Source of the DNA: Gammaproteobacteria bacterium
GTDB taxonomy: Bacteria; Pseudomonadota; Gammaproteobacteria; S012-40
DNA length: 14,467 nt
Reading direction: 5' to 3'
Assembly (NCBI GenBank): GCA_029879945.1
Contig: JAOUPJ010000059.1
Location: 1 to 14,467 of the forward strand
Below, one piece after another: positions 1-7,264 of the stretch. Position numbers and translations under genes: made by a program. Each line of letters starts with the position of its first letter. Position 1 is the first letter of the stretch. Under the pieces are notes generated by a model, which made no database searches, was not told where the DNA came from, and saw nothing but the letters and a program-made list of their open reading frames with translations.

Positions 1-29
1 GCCCTAGGAAAAATAGCTACGCAGTTACC
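1..29. repeat. Terminal direct repeat, left copy
   Basis: Bases 1-29 are identical to bases 14439-14467, the last bases of the window. The copy begins GCCCTAGGAAAA and ends GCAGTTACC. It ends on the first base of the complement of the glycosyltransferase stop codon (29-31). This is seen directly. It is most simply an overlap of the two ends of a circular assembly, but a dispersed 29-bp repeat cannot be excluded. Confidence 0.9.
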
Positions 30-946
30 TACCCAAGCTTCACATATTTTGGCCCGGTTACATACAACCATACACTCCATAACATACCCAATATCTGTGA
101 TAGTAGCATGAGCGGTATCCACCATGGGTGTTTTAAATGGTGCTTAGTTATTACCGATCTCAACGGTGTGATAAAAAATCGCTTTAATCGGTCAGGCTCA
201 TTCTTAGCACGTAACAGGTAGTAATATTCGCCAACCGAGTGACTGGGTTTCACGGTTTTCAAATGTTCTCCGAAGGAACGGGTTCCACCAGACTTAACCT
301 TTAGATGATGCAAACAAGCCGCGGGTTCAAAATAAATTTTTTGCCCTGCTGCGAACATGCGATTCGCGAACTCTGCTTCATATCGATAGGCGACGTGGAC
401 AAAGCACTCATCAAACCCACCCAATTCCAAAGCCATTTGCCGATTTACAGAAAAATTACAACCAATGAATTCTTTTGCCCATTGCGCTCTCGTACACGCC
501 ATGTGAAAATGTTCGTCATCGCGAAAGTCTTTTCCCTCTTGCCACGGCTGTATAACACGCCCTGCCACTAGTGTCGCTCCCGTCTTTTTGTGCGCGTTAA
601 TATGCGCACGAAAAAAATTCGGTTCAGGTTTAACATCGTCATCTACGAAAACCACCAATTCATGCCTTGCATGAACTAGCGCGTTGTTCATTGCTCCAGT
701 AATAGAAGGATGCTCCAAGGCAAGCAATCTAATTTTCCTTTGCTGACTCCAGGTCGTGAGGCTTTTAATTGTCGCCTCTTGGTGATGTTCCGTTTGGTCG
801 ACAACAAGAATTTCGTCTGCTGCCGGAATTTGGTTTAACAAGTATTCTATTGTATCGAGAAGTATTTTTTCTCGCCTATAGGTGACTATCGCCGCGGTAA
901 CCCCAGGCTTACTTTTGTAGTTTACTTCTGATTGAGTAGATTTCAT
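29..946 (-). CDS. Family 2 glycosyltransferase with C-terminal membrane segment
   Basis: A 305-residue GT-A fold glycosyltransferase, probably moving a sugar from a nucleotide-sugar onto a surface glycan or lipid carrier at the inner face of the cytoplasmic membrane. Residues 15-25 (GVTAAIVTYRR) form the first nucleotide-binding strand. VDDDVKPEPN (101-110) carries the DxD metal and nucleotide-sugar site. GGFDE (176-180) and the acidic patch at 188-194 match the acceptor side. A hydrophobic stretch at about 274-297 looks like one membrane anchor. The length is usual for the family. The ATG at 946 has no strong Shine-Dalgarno sequence, so coupling to the gene 47 bp upstream on the same strand is plausible. 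The donor and acceptor sugars cannot be read from sequence. The frame is intact, unlike many neighbours. Confidence 0.9.
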   Translation of the reverse strand: MKSTQSEVNYKSKPGVTAAIVTYRREKILLDTIEYLLNQIPAADEILVVDQTEHHQEATIKSLTTWSQQRKIRLLALEHPSITGAMNNALVHARHELVVFVDDDVKPEPNFFRAHINAHKKTGATLVAGRVIQPWQEGKDFRDDEHFHMACTRAQWAKEFIGCNFSVNRQMALELGGFDECFVHVAYRYEAEFANRMFAAGQKIYFEPAACLHHLKVKSGGTRSFGEHLKTVKPSHSVGEYYYLLRAKNEPDRLKRFFITPLRSVITKHHLKHPWWIPLMLLSQILGMLWSVWLYVTGPKYVKLG

Positions 947-993
947 TTGCTACCGTGTGTTTAGCCTATACCGTTTCCACCAAGCCTTTATAT

Positions 994-1872
994 TCAGTGG
1001 CCAACGCTATAGTGGTCTATAGCGGCCTCACTATCACGATTAGCCAAGATACTACCGATGAAATAGTGATATCTAGAGGCTTGGAGAGCCAACGGTACTA
1101 GGGACAATTTTTTTCTGTTTAGCGACCGATCCAATGCTTTCAAAATACCTGTCTCTGTCTTGCCTTCCATTCTACTCTTTCGAGACTGGAGAATGGCTCT
1201 AGTCGCTATCAATTGCTGTTTACGCTTCAAGTGACGTATTGATCCTGGATTCCACTGCGTTTCATAAAGCTCCTCTCGTATGCTGGCACATGACCCGATC
1301 TCTATAAAACGCGACCATAGATCTAGATCCTGAGCGACGTAGAAGGGCAATCGATAACCGCCTACTTTTTCATATGCGTCTCTGCGAAACATTACCGAAC
1401 CATGGTGAGAAGGAGCTCTAAGGCTGCTTTCATTGCTTCCTAGTAGATCTACATTTAACTCCTCGCTGGTCTGACTGATCGAATAGAGATAGGTTCCTTT
1501 TTCGTCTATGAATCTAGTCGCACAACTGACCATCAACAGTTCGGGCTCACTTTCCAATAGCTCGAACTGTTTTAGTAACCTCTCTGGCAGTGAGGAATCA
1601 CCACAGTCTTGTCTCGCTATGTAGCGACCTTTGGCATTAGCGCAGGCGCGAATTAACGACCTGGTTAGTCCTGCGTTTTCCTGTTCAAACACCTTTACCT
1701 GTCTATAGTGCTGAGCATAGTCCTCCAATAGTTGTTTGGTGCTGTCGGTAGATCCATCGTTTACAACGATGATCTCAAACTCGACACCTTCTTGGGACAA
1801 CAAGCTTTCCATCGAGCGCTTCAGACTGCTCGCTCCGTTGAACACACACATCACAACTGAGATATCGCTCAT
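994..1872 (-). CDS. Family 2 glycosyltransferase
   Basis: A 292-residue GT2 enzyme. ISVVMCVFNG (4-13) and VVNDGSTD (36-43) are the nucleotide-binding elements. LPERL (95-99) follows the metal site, and QDLDLWSRF (181-189) corresponds to the ED-xx-R/W acceptor-side motif. The usual DADD metal motif reads D89-C90-G91-D92, so the middle acidic residue is glycine. Related enzymes with RQDCGD may exist, so this need not mean loss of function. No membrane helix is evident. The gene lies directly upstream of the second glycosyltransferase on the minus strand, so the pair probably forms a two-gene transcript for polysaccharide or glycolipid assembly. The start ATG at 1872 is preceded by an AGAG-type weak ribosome site. 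The frame is intact. Confidence 0.9.
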   Translation of the reverse strand: MSDISVVMCVFNGASSLKRSMESLLSQEGVEFEIIVVNDGSTDSTKQLLEDYAQHYRQVKVFEQENAGLTRSLIRACANAKGRYIARQDCGDSSLPERLLKQFELLESEPELLMVSCATRFIDEKGTYLYSISQTSEELNVDLLGSNESSLRAPSHHGSVMFRRDAYEKVGGYRLPFYVAQDLDLWSRFIEIGSCASIREELYETQWNPGSIRHLKRKQQLIATRAILQSRKSRMEGKTETGILKALDRSLNRKKLSLVPLALQASRYHYFIGSILANRDSEAAIDHYSVGH

Positions 1873-2410
1873 TGCGCTGCTCTTTTTCCCAGGAATATTT
1901 TTTTTGTCACATTTTCAATAAATTATGGCGGTATCGCGCTCGGCGTATGGCGCCCATCCAGTAACACTCTCGCCAATTTTCAACCAACAGAGGGGCCTCT
2001 TTCGGTTTGGAAGGCGTAAACCCCAACTATGAATTTTGACGACTTAGATGATCCTTTCCGCAATCTTCATTCCAGACATCTGAAAACTAAGGCTGTAAGC
2101 TGCCTCTACCAACCCTATTAGGACCAAACATGGAGACTACTGCCTACAAGTCCTATTCCAGGCTAGTTAAATAATACAGTGAAAACTACTAAGCTATTCG
2201 GGTACAAATAAGTGAGGCAACAAACACATGACTGTTACTCCAGGTAGAATACCGATGGCGGTTATCACCAAATATCGACATCTATTTAGGTGCAAAATGC
2301 CAGAACAAATATTGAGGGTGAAAAAAGGAACGATTGGCAGCAAACCCATTAGCGTTCGATTTGTTTTCAACTTTCCAAGTACTCATAGCTGCGCTCCATT
2401 TTTCAGCCAG
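1873..2410. other. Gene-poor stretch upstream of the glycosyltransferases
   Basis: About 540 bp with no gene I can assign. A 39-codon minus-strand frame (1907-2026, TTG start) ends 35 bp upstream of the glycosyltransferase start. Its composition, including VENWRECYWMGAIRRARYRH, is protein-like, so it may be the tail of a lost gene. A 30-codon plus-strand frame opens with ATG at 2029 (MNFDDLDDPFRNLHSRH) and looks like the beginning of a decayed gene. A 65-codon plus frame at 2228-2425 overlaps the neighbouring pseudogene and has no family resemblance that I recognise. The promoter for the glycosyltransferase pair should lie here, but no clear -35/-10 pair stands out. Confidence 0.4.
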
Positions 2411-3312
2411 CTATCGAGGATGTAGCCAAGCAGGGAGAAGATCATAGCGATTATCTTTCACCGACTCATCGAACGGTATGTTATTTTCCTTCAGCAGCTT
2501 GCCAATCGAGCGATCGTTAATTTTATCAATTAAATCCGTACAATCTCCAATGAACTCCCCGCCAATGTAGATTTGAGGAATGGTGCTCCAGTTATTTACA
2601 TGCTCAAGTGCATCAAATATCTTTCCGCCTCGATTTCCTTCTTTATAGGCAACAGAGTCTATTTCAATGGCGCGATAGTCGATGCCAAATTTTTTGAATA
2701 TTTTGCGCACCGACCAACAGAATTCACACCACTCTAAGGCGAACTTCACCACTGGTTGATTCTGATCATGAGTAGCTTCTTCGATTTCGCTAAGGGCCGT
2801 TTTATCAATTTCCTTTTCTTGGCGAGTCACTACTATCTCTTCACCATCTGACGTTTCCTCAACCATGTCGAACCGGAAGCCTTCTGTGGATTTGGAAATC
2901 ACCATTTCTTCCTCATTCATTTCAGGACTAATATCCTCAAACAGTGGCGTTGAAAGATATCGTTCTCCGGTATCAGGGAACATGCATAAAATGTTGGAGC
3001 CTTCAGGTGCCTGTCCGCGATTTGTAAGGCACCAGCGAAAGTGGCTCCTGCAGAAATCCCAACGAAAATCCCTTCTTTACTGGCCAGATCCTTGGCACAC
3101 TGTAGCGCCTGGTTGCCGTTAATTGGTAAATAGCCGTCAATATTTTCATTTTCAGTTACTTGTTCAACCAAAGTTTGCATAAAATCCGGCGACCAACCCT
3201 GCATCAAGTGCGGCCTAAAGTGGGGATGACTTTCTGAATGCTTTCCATGCTGATCTCGCTTTTGAGGGACACCACTGCCCAGCACTTGGGAATTGTCTGG
3301 CTCGCAGCAGAC
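2411..3312 (-). pseudogene. Cysteine synthase-glutaredoxin fusion, 5'-truncated and frameshifted
   Basis: The remnant begins in the PLP-enzyme part with CCEPDNSQVLGSGV (from 3309 downwards), followed by HPHFRPHLMQGWSPDF and GIFVGISAGATFAGALQIA, all typical of the O-acetylserine sulfhydrylase (CysK) fold. Near 3010 the frame changes. Restoring one G in the GGCAC run gives ALQIADRAPEGSNILCMF, which joins the next frame (PDTGERYLSTPLFEDI, the usual CysK C terminus). A linker of about 50 acidic residues leads to a glutaredoxin domain with active site WCEFCW, the cis-proline strand STIPQIYIGG and EFIGDCTDL. The frame ends in LLPAWLHPR with a stop at 2411. The N-terminal CysK half, including the PLP lysine, is missing: a stop (3313-3315) and unrelated DNA precede codon VCC. 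The IS91-type element lies about 65 bp away and is the likely cause. Ancestral role: cysteine formation from O-acetylserine and sulfide, with thiol-disulfide exchange. Confidence 0.85.
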
Positions 3313-3445
3313 TTAGGCAGAGCAGAGCTAAATTCAAGGCCTTGCCATATAGTCACTGTCGCCTAAGGAAAGCTATGAGAATTGGCATAATGGTTATGGA
3401 CATATATACTGTACATAATATCAGTATTCAAAAGAATAAAAACAT

Positions 3446-4150
3446 ATGCCTTTTTTACCGGACTCGAGGACCTGTCAGGGGTCTGCTCACGTCCATTACC
3501 GGCGCCAACTTCCCGAGCAGACTGGCTTGTATCAACTGGTGCAAGATCATGTTGAAAGCTTTTACGCACAGGTAGAGGCCCAAACCGGCCATTGCTTGCT
3601 TACATATGTAAAGTCCAAGTTTAACGCCTTTCTTGACTGTGGGATTCTGGCCAATGGCTTTCTGCGCCTGCGCTGTGAAGACTGCCATCACGAGAAACTG
3701 GTGACCTTTTCGTGTAAGAAACGCGGATTTTGTCTCAGCTGTGGAGCACGACGCCCCTGGAATTCCTGCAGAAACTGGCTGCACTGGTACCACGACCCCG
3801 GCTTAACCTCATTCGCTACTTTGGTGTGTTGGCCCTTTTATGCCCTTTGGGCGCAATGCCAAACTGCGTCCACTCGTCGTGCCACGTCCACCGGATAGCG
3901 ATTTGGGAAGCGGTGCTGAACAGGATGAGTCGGCCACGATCCCAAGGCAACACGAATCCTGGGCAGGTTTACTCAAGCGCGTCTTTAATATAGACTTCCA
4001 GACATGCCCCCACTGCCAGGGCAACCTCAAGATTTTAGCCTCCATAGAAGACCCTCCAACCAACGTCAAAATCTTAAGCATCTGGGACTGCCAACTAAAG
4101 CACCGCCTCGGGCACCCGCCCGACTCCCTGACAGATACGATTTCCTATAA
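3446..4150 (+). pseudogene. IS91-family transposase remnant, copy 1
   Basis: The N-terminal part from 3446 carries YQLVQDHVESFYAQVEAQTG, AFLDCGILANGFLRLRCEDC and KKRGFCLSCGARR, the zinc-binding region of IS91 transposases (cysteine pairs CEDC and CLSC). Directly after GARR (3750-3753) it jumps out of frame to the C-terminal LEFLQKLAALVPRPRLNLIRY segment. The HUH region and the paired catalytic tyrosines are gone. A further frame break follows FGVLA; NAKLRPLVVPRPPDSD and SWAGLLKRVFNIDF, with the TCPHC zinc motif, continue in another frame. A single C missing near 4075 shifts the last part, which would end KHLGLPTKAPPRAPA with a stop at 4148-4150. It cannot make active transposase. The start codon is ATG in a context like that of copy 2. 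Confidence 0.85.
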
Positions 4151-4213
4151 TCCCTTCTATCGCGTATTCGTTTGCTGTGTAGACGAAGCTTCCGCGTCCT
4201 GCTCACGCCCCTC

Positions 4214-4231
4214 GCCTACATCCCTGTAGGC
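4214..4231. repeat. Stem-loop in the 3' part of IS91 copy 1
   Basis: GCCTACA (4214-4220), loop TCCC and TGTAGGC (4225-4231) form a perfect 7-bp stem. It lies downstream of the transposase remnant. Copy 2 keeps only the right arm (CTTGTAGGCGAAGCGG), because about 45 bp present here are absent there. It could belong to the replication-origin end of the element or be a local duplication. Confidence 0.5.
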
Positions 4232-4428
4232 AAAGCGGCCCCGCTTGGCTAACGCGCTCTATTTCGCGGCCAGCAAGTTGGGAACAGGCCCTCATACGGC
4301 GCTATTCGGCGCAGATTTCTCTGTTGAAGGTCACTTTTCTTGAAGCGAATGTCGTTTTGACAGGCTGGATTCGATGATTGATACTGGCGATCAGACGGGT
4401 AAAGGTAGGTAATACTTCCTATACCTAA

Positions 4429-4648
4429 AAGGCCAAGCAGTTGCTCCTTAAATCTCTAATGAATCTGGCGCAAGAACAGATAAGCAATGGGGAAACGCAG
4501 ATTGCCGCGCACACCTTACTCAAAACCAACGAGCTTCTGTTGCCTAACGAAGTAAAAAATTGAAAATGGTATTAGGCGACTGAAATTGAGCCTGGCAGAA
4601 TCACTCTATGAGAAAGGCGTAAAGTCTTATATACCTCGAATTGTTTAA
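4429..4648 (+). pseudogene. Scrap of an unidentified helical (TPR-like) protein gene
   Basis: Two adjoining frames read as one amphipathic helical segment. The first, from 4429, contains KQLLLKSLMNLAQEQISNGE and TLLKTNELLLPNEVK and stops at 4561-4563. The second continues KIENGIRRLKLSLAESLYEK and GVKSYIPRIV, stopping at 4646-4648. Removing one A from the A6 run at about 4554-4559 joins them without loss, so this is a gene fragment with a single-base insertion. The heptad-like leucines and the LYEKGVKSY motif resemble C-terminal tetratricopeptide-type regions of envelope proteins, but I do not recognise the family. The 5' part is missing: a stop at 4426-4428 lies immediately next to the right end of IS91 copy 1, which probably truncated the gene. 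Confidence 0.6.
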
Positions 4649-5157
4649 GGGGGTGATCTAGATGGTGCCTTACAATGATAGCAAGAAGTGTTAACGCTCA
4701 ACACTACGAAAGTCCAGGTCTACTACCTGATCGGTTGCCTATTCTTAGTATCTTCCGTTTGTCTTGAATAGCTTTTCTATTCTCAGCTCAGAACTACAAA
4801 GGGTTCCTATGTTTGAAACAACTGATTCTGTTGAGATAGCTTTTCACCCTTCCTTGTGTGATCCAGGAGAACGGGGATGGTGGCATGTCTAAAACCGCTT
4901 GCACTTACCATGGTTTCATGTCTCATTTCAGCCTAATACTAAAGTGTGTAAGAGAAATACAACACTTGTACAATCGCAACAAAGTAGTATATTTCCCTTA
5001 ATATCAATAGCATATGTATCTAATCGTGCTTGTGGACAAACTCGGGGTTTTGTTTAGGATTTCCTAACTCTTCCTTTTGTCGGTTCTTCTAATCATCTGG
5101 AAGGTAGCTTGCATGCCTTAAGCACAATCCTGGATGTTTTGAATAGGCAGTCATTTC

Positions 5158-5187
5158 TTGCAGAGCTATATATTGTTGAAATATATA
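5158..5187 (+). promoter_or_regulatory. Possible promoter for the methyltransferase gene
   Basis: TTGCAG (5158-5163) and TATATA (5182-5187) are separated by 18 bp and resemble a sigma-70 -35/-10 pair. The start point would be near 5195, leaving about 110 bases of leader. The region is AT-rich, so chance resemblance is likely enough to keep confidence low. Confidence 0.3.
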
Positions 5188-5224
5188 AAATTTATTGTGA
5201 AGTGGCTTTGTTCGTGAGGCTTTG

Positions 5225-5238
5225 TTCATTGCAATGAA
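5225..5238. promoter_or_regulatory. 14-bp palindrome TTCATTGCAATGAA in the leader
   Basis: A perfect dyad 67 bp upstream of the methyltransferase start, overlapping the second of two GGCTTTGTTC direct repeats. It could be an operator. In a window of this size about one perfect 14-bp palindrome is expected by chance, so position is the main argument. Confidence 0.25.
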
Positions 5239-5304
5239 ATGCTCTCTTCTTTCGAGTTTGGCTAGGACTACAGGGTTTGTACACCAAATCACTAGGAGAC
5301 AGAA

Positions 5305-6027
5305 ATGGGTGTAAAGCAGCTTCTGAAGCAATCTGATACGGTTGTAGGTTTTGCTCGCGATTTTAGAAAAGTTTCAATACTGCTTACAAAGAAACTTGCC
5401 CGAGACAGGTTGATACGCAACTATTTAAATTCTAATAGTGTTCGAAAACTGCAAATTGGTGCTGGTCCAACCACCCTTCCAGGTTGGCTATCGACAGATA
5501 TTTCTCCCTCTAACGACAACTCTATTTTTCTTGATGCAACAAAAACATTTCCGTTTGAAAATGAATCATTTGATTATGTCTTTAGCGAACACATGATTGA
5601 ACATGTTCCTTGGGATAGTGGCCTATTTATGTTGAAAGAATGTAAGCGAGTACTAAAGCCTGGAGGAAGGATAAGAATCGCAACGCCAGACTTAAAAGTG
5701 TTAATTGGTTTGTATATAGAGGAAGGCGGGGCTCTCGCCGAAAAATATGTTGAATGGATTACAAGAAACTATCTGGATAATGTAACAGAAATAAAAGCGT
5801 CCTTCGTTATCAACAACGCATTTCGAAATTGGGGGCATCAATTTCTCTATGACCACGAGTTGCTAGAGCTTGCGTTGAATAGTGCCGGTTTTATAAATAT
5901 ACAAAAAATGTCACCTGGAATTTCTAACGATGCTAACTTTCAAGGAATCGAATTTCATGGTAATAATGTGAACGAAAGTGAAATGGCGAGTTTTGAAACG
6001 ATGGTATTGGAGGCCGAGAGACTGTAA
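5305..6027 (+). CDS. Class I SAM-dependent methyltransferase
   Basis: A 240-residue soluble methyltransferase of the type often found in polysaccharide or secondary-metabolite loci. KLQIGAG (48-54) is motif I, and GWLSTDI (60-66) ends with the acidic residue that contacts the SAM ribose. FDYVFSEHMIEHVPW (89-103) and VLKPGGRIRIATPDL (116-130) complete the Rossmann core. The C-terminal part (from about 150) probably forms the substrate cap. AGGAG at 5294-5298 lies 6 bases before ATG 5305 and settles the start. The gene stands alone: IS debris lies upstream and a convergent transposase begins 29 bp downstream. The substrate is unknown. The nearby glycosyltransferases make a sugar substrate reasonable but unproven. 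The frame is intact. Confidence 0.9.
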   Translation: MGVKQLLKQSDTVVGFARDFRKVSILLTKKLARDRLIRNYLNSNSVRKLQIGAGPTTLPGWLSTDISPSNDNSIFLDATKTFPFENESFDYVFSEHMIEHVPWDSGLFMLKECKRVLKPGGRIRIATPDLKVLIGLYIEEGGALAEKYVEWITRNYLDNVTEIKASFVINNAFRNWGHQFLYDHELLELALNSAGFINIQKMSPGISNDANFQGIEFHGNNVNESEMASFETMVLEAERL

Positions 6028-6056
6028 ATTAGATTGCACTTTTTAAAGCTTAAATA

Positions 6057-6782
6057 CTACCGATAAGCTGGTGCAGCTTCTTTTATCTGATATCCAGGCA
6101 CATCGCTGAAGATGCTTCTCCCCCTTGCCTTGGGGCCTAATTTGGTTATTAGCTCTTTCACAAACTCTTCCGTTCCAACGGCAATACTTTGTGTCCAGAT
6201 ATTGTCTCTATCCAGACCGCTCTGTTTCGACAGCGAGTTCTGGACACAAATACGATGAGCTTCTTGGTAAGACGAGAAAGTAGCAAAACCGCCGATCAGA
6301 GTTAGGGCGTTTATATCAATCACTCGGTAACGTTGAGGAGGATTTTGTATTTCGTTATATCCGCACTCAAGCCAGTGTTCAGGGTGACGAACAACACCTG
6401 CCCTTACCATGTTCAGATCTATATATCTCTGACAACGAAAAAAATGTGATTCGGTATTCACTGCAGTTGCGTGGTAACGGTCTTCCCAGAAGGCACCTTT
6501 GCGCGACTTTCTTTGGTTGTATTCCTGGGCCGTTCTTCCGGCGATAAGTTGCATACTCTTTGGAATTGCATCCTTACCCGTATCTCTAACCAGCAAGTGA
6601 ATATGGTTCGATGTAACCGTGTAGTTGAGTACGCTCAGGCCATAGCGCTTTCGAGCTTCGTACAACCAATACCGCCAACGCCTACGGTCCTTGGAGAACT
6701 TAAAGAGGAACTCTCGTTGGTGACAGCGATGAGTGATGTGCCAGACGTAGCCTGGCAAAAAATGACGATTTGCTCGCGCCAT
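6057..6782 (-). CDS. RAYT-type Y1 (IS200-like) transposase
   Basis: A 241-residue HUH endonuclease of the REP-associated tyrosine transposase group, which cuts and joins single-stranded DNA. The ATG at 6782 (MARANRHFLPGYVWHITHRC) is chosen because AAGGAT lies about 9 bases upstream and the family begins this way; an upstream in-frame ATG at 6818 adds 12 residues without family similarity. SNHIHLLV (58-65) is the HUH metal site. Y120 in QRYIDLNMVRAG is the likely catalytic tyrosine. GAFWEDRYHATAV (97-109) is also typical. The reading frame is complete. It converges with the methyltransferase gene. No REP-like GC-rich paired hairpins were seen directly beside it, so either its targets lie elsewhere or it has lost them. 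Confidence 0.9.
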   Translation of the reverse strand: MARANRHFLPGYVWHITHRCHQREFLFKFSKDRRRWRYWLYEARKRYGLSVLNYTVTSNHIHLLVRDTGKDAIPKSMQLIAGRTAQEYNQRKSRKGAFWEDRYHATAVNTESHFFRCQRYIDLNMVRAGVVRHPEHWLECGYNEIQNPPQRYRVIDINALTLIGGFATFSSYQEAHRICVQNSLSKQSGLDRDNIWTQSIAVGTEEFVKELITKLGPKARGRSIFSDVPGYQIKEAAPAYR

Positions 6783-7264
6783 GATAGCTATCCTTATTGT
6801 TATTATTTTTCGCCCCAATTAGGCACTTTAACTTGTAATTTAACGCAATTATCGCGTGAATGTTTAGCTCTTTCAAGAGATTGTCGTGGTCCGACCCGGT
6901 TTGAAATGAATCCACATACCGTTCGGTAAACTCACTAGTATTTAATATATGAAGTTGCTGCAACGTTTTTTCGGTTAATACGCCAAAAGTCTTTATGAGA
7001 ATGAATAAATAAGCTGGCCTAATCCGCTTATTTTGTAATGTTTTTAATAGATAATGCCGAGCTTTTCACGCCAGTAATCCCAGCCAGTATTCCTAATTGA
7101 GCTACCAAATCGAGCTTTTCATAAGCTCTTATCTTGCTGTCATGTTCTATGACACCTCATGTGGCGAGACTATTTATTATGGGATTTATTAACCATTGTT
7201 AAGCATTTATTAAGAATAAATTACTAAATTCTAATTTGGTGGGGTAATTTTGAGGGGCTAACAA
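6783..7264. other. Intergenic region upstream of the beta-propeller gene
   Basis: About 480 bp between divergent genes, AT-rich. It holds small dyads: TACCG-TT-CGGTA (6917-6928), GAGCTT-TTCAT-AAGCTC (7112-7128) and TGTCAT-GTTCT-ATGACA (7138-7154), the last two separated by only 9 bp. A minus-strand frame upstream of the RAYT (from 6963, TTG start) is not convincing. The last 80 bp are AT-rich and include TTAAC-CATT-GTTAA (7189-7202) and a possible TTGTTA -35 (7196-7201) without a good -10 at standard spacing. A GAGG ribosome site (about 7252-7255) precedes the beta-propeller start. Confidence 0.45.

Larger units (their letters stand above)
3377..4422 (+). mobile_element. IS91-type element, copy 1, internally deleted
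   Basis: Boundaries come from comparing this copy with copy 2 (11981-13495). The left similarity starts near GAGAATTGGCA (3377) and includes an AT-rich leader ending CAAAAGAATAAAAACAT. The right similarity ends near GGTAATACTTCCTAT (4408-4422), just after the shared block TTGATACTGGCGATCAG. Exact ends are uncertain by some 10-20 bp. IS91 elements have no inverted repeats and move by rolling-circle transposition. This copy is about 1.05 kb and lacks the whole catalytic part of the transposase. Its left flank is the truncated cysteine synthase gene and its right flank a different broken gene, so the flanks are not two halves of one locus. It is therefore a product of rearrangement or one-ended transposition. 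Confidence 0.75.
4649..5304. other. Gene-poor AT-rich stretch before the methyltransferase
   Basis: No convincing coding frame in either strand. Near the right end are a possible promoter (5158-5187), two direct copies of GGCTTTGTTC (5204-5213 and 5218-5227, spaced by 14) and a 14-bp perfect palindrome at 5225-5238. An 80-codon minus frame at 5089-5331 overlaps the methyltransferase start, shows no family motif and is not accepted as a gene. The rest may be decayed coding sequence. Confidence 0.4.

Noticed and set aside
305..571. An 88-codon plus-strand frame inside the first glycosyltransferase
   Set aside because: Antisense shadow without protein-family motifs.
2029..2121. A 30-codon frame (MNFDDLDDPFRNLHSRH) that briefly suggested the N terminus of a DUF1853-type protein
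   Set aside because: The match rests on memory of a few residues and breaks down after 17 codons; mentioned only in the region note.
2228..2425. A 65-codon plus-strand open frame beginning MTVTPGRIPMAV
   Set aside because: No recognisable family, no good ribosome site, and it overlaps the 3' end of the cysteine synthase-glutaredoxin remnant on the other strand.
5204..5238. Direct repeats GGCTTTGTTC and the adjoining palindrome as a defined operator or iteron origin
   Set aside because: Only two copies, short, and expected by chance at about this frequency; recorded as a weak site only.
5089..5331. An 80-codon minus-strand open frame
   Set aside because: It runs through the methyltransferase ribosome site and start, has no motif and no ribosome site of its own.
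29..6027. A single polysaccharide operon joining the two glycosyltransferases and the methyltransferase
   Set aside because: They lie on opposite strands, separated by pseudogenes and an IS element, so only a loose functional link can be proposed.
6471..6929. A 152-codon plus-strand open frame
   Set aside because: It is the antisense shadow of the RAYT gene, whose motifs are clear on the minus strand.
6783..6963. A minus-strand frame starting MQQLHILNTSEF just upstream of the RAYT
   Set aside because: TTG start, no family resemblance, and it runs into the RAYT in a different frame; could be decayed sequence but cannot be supported.
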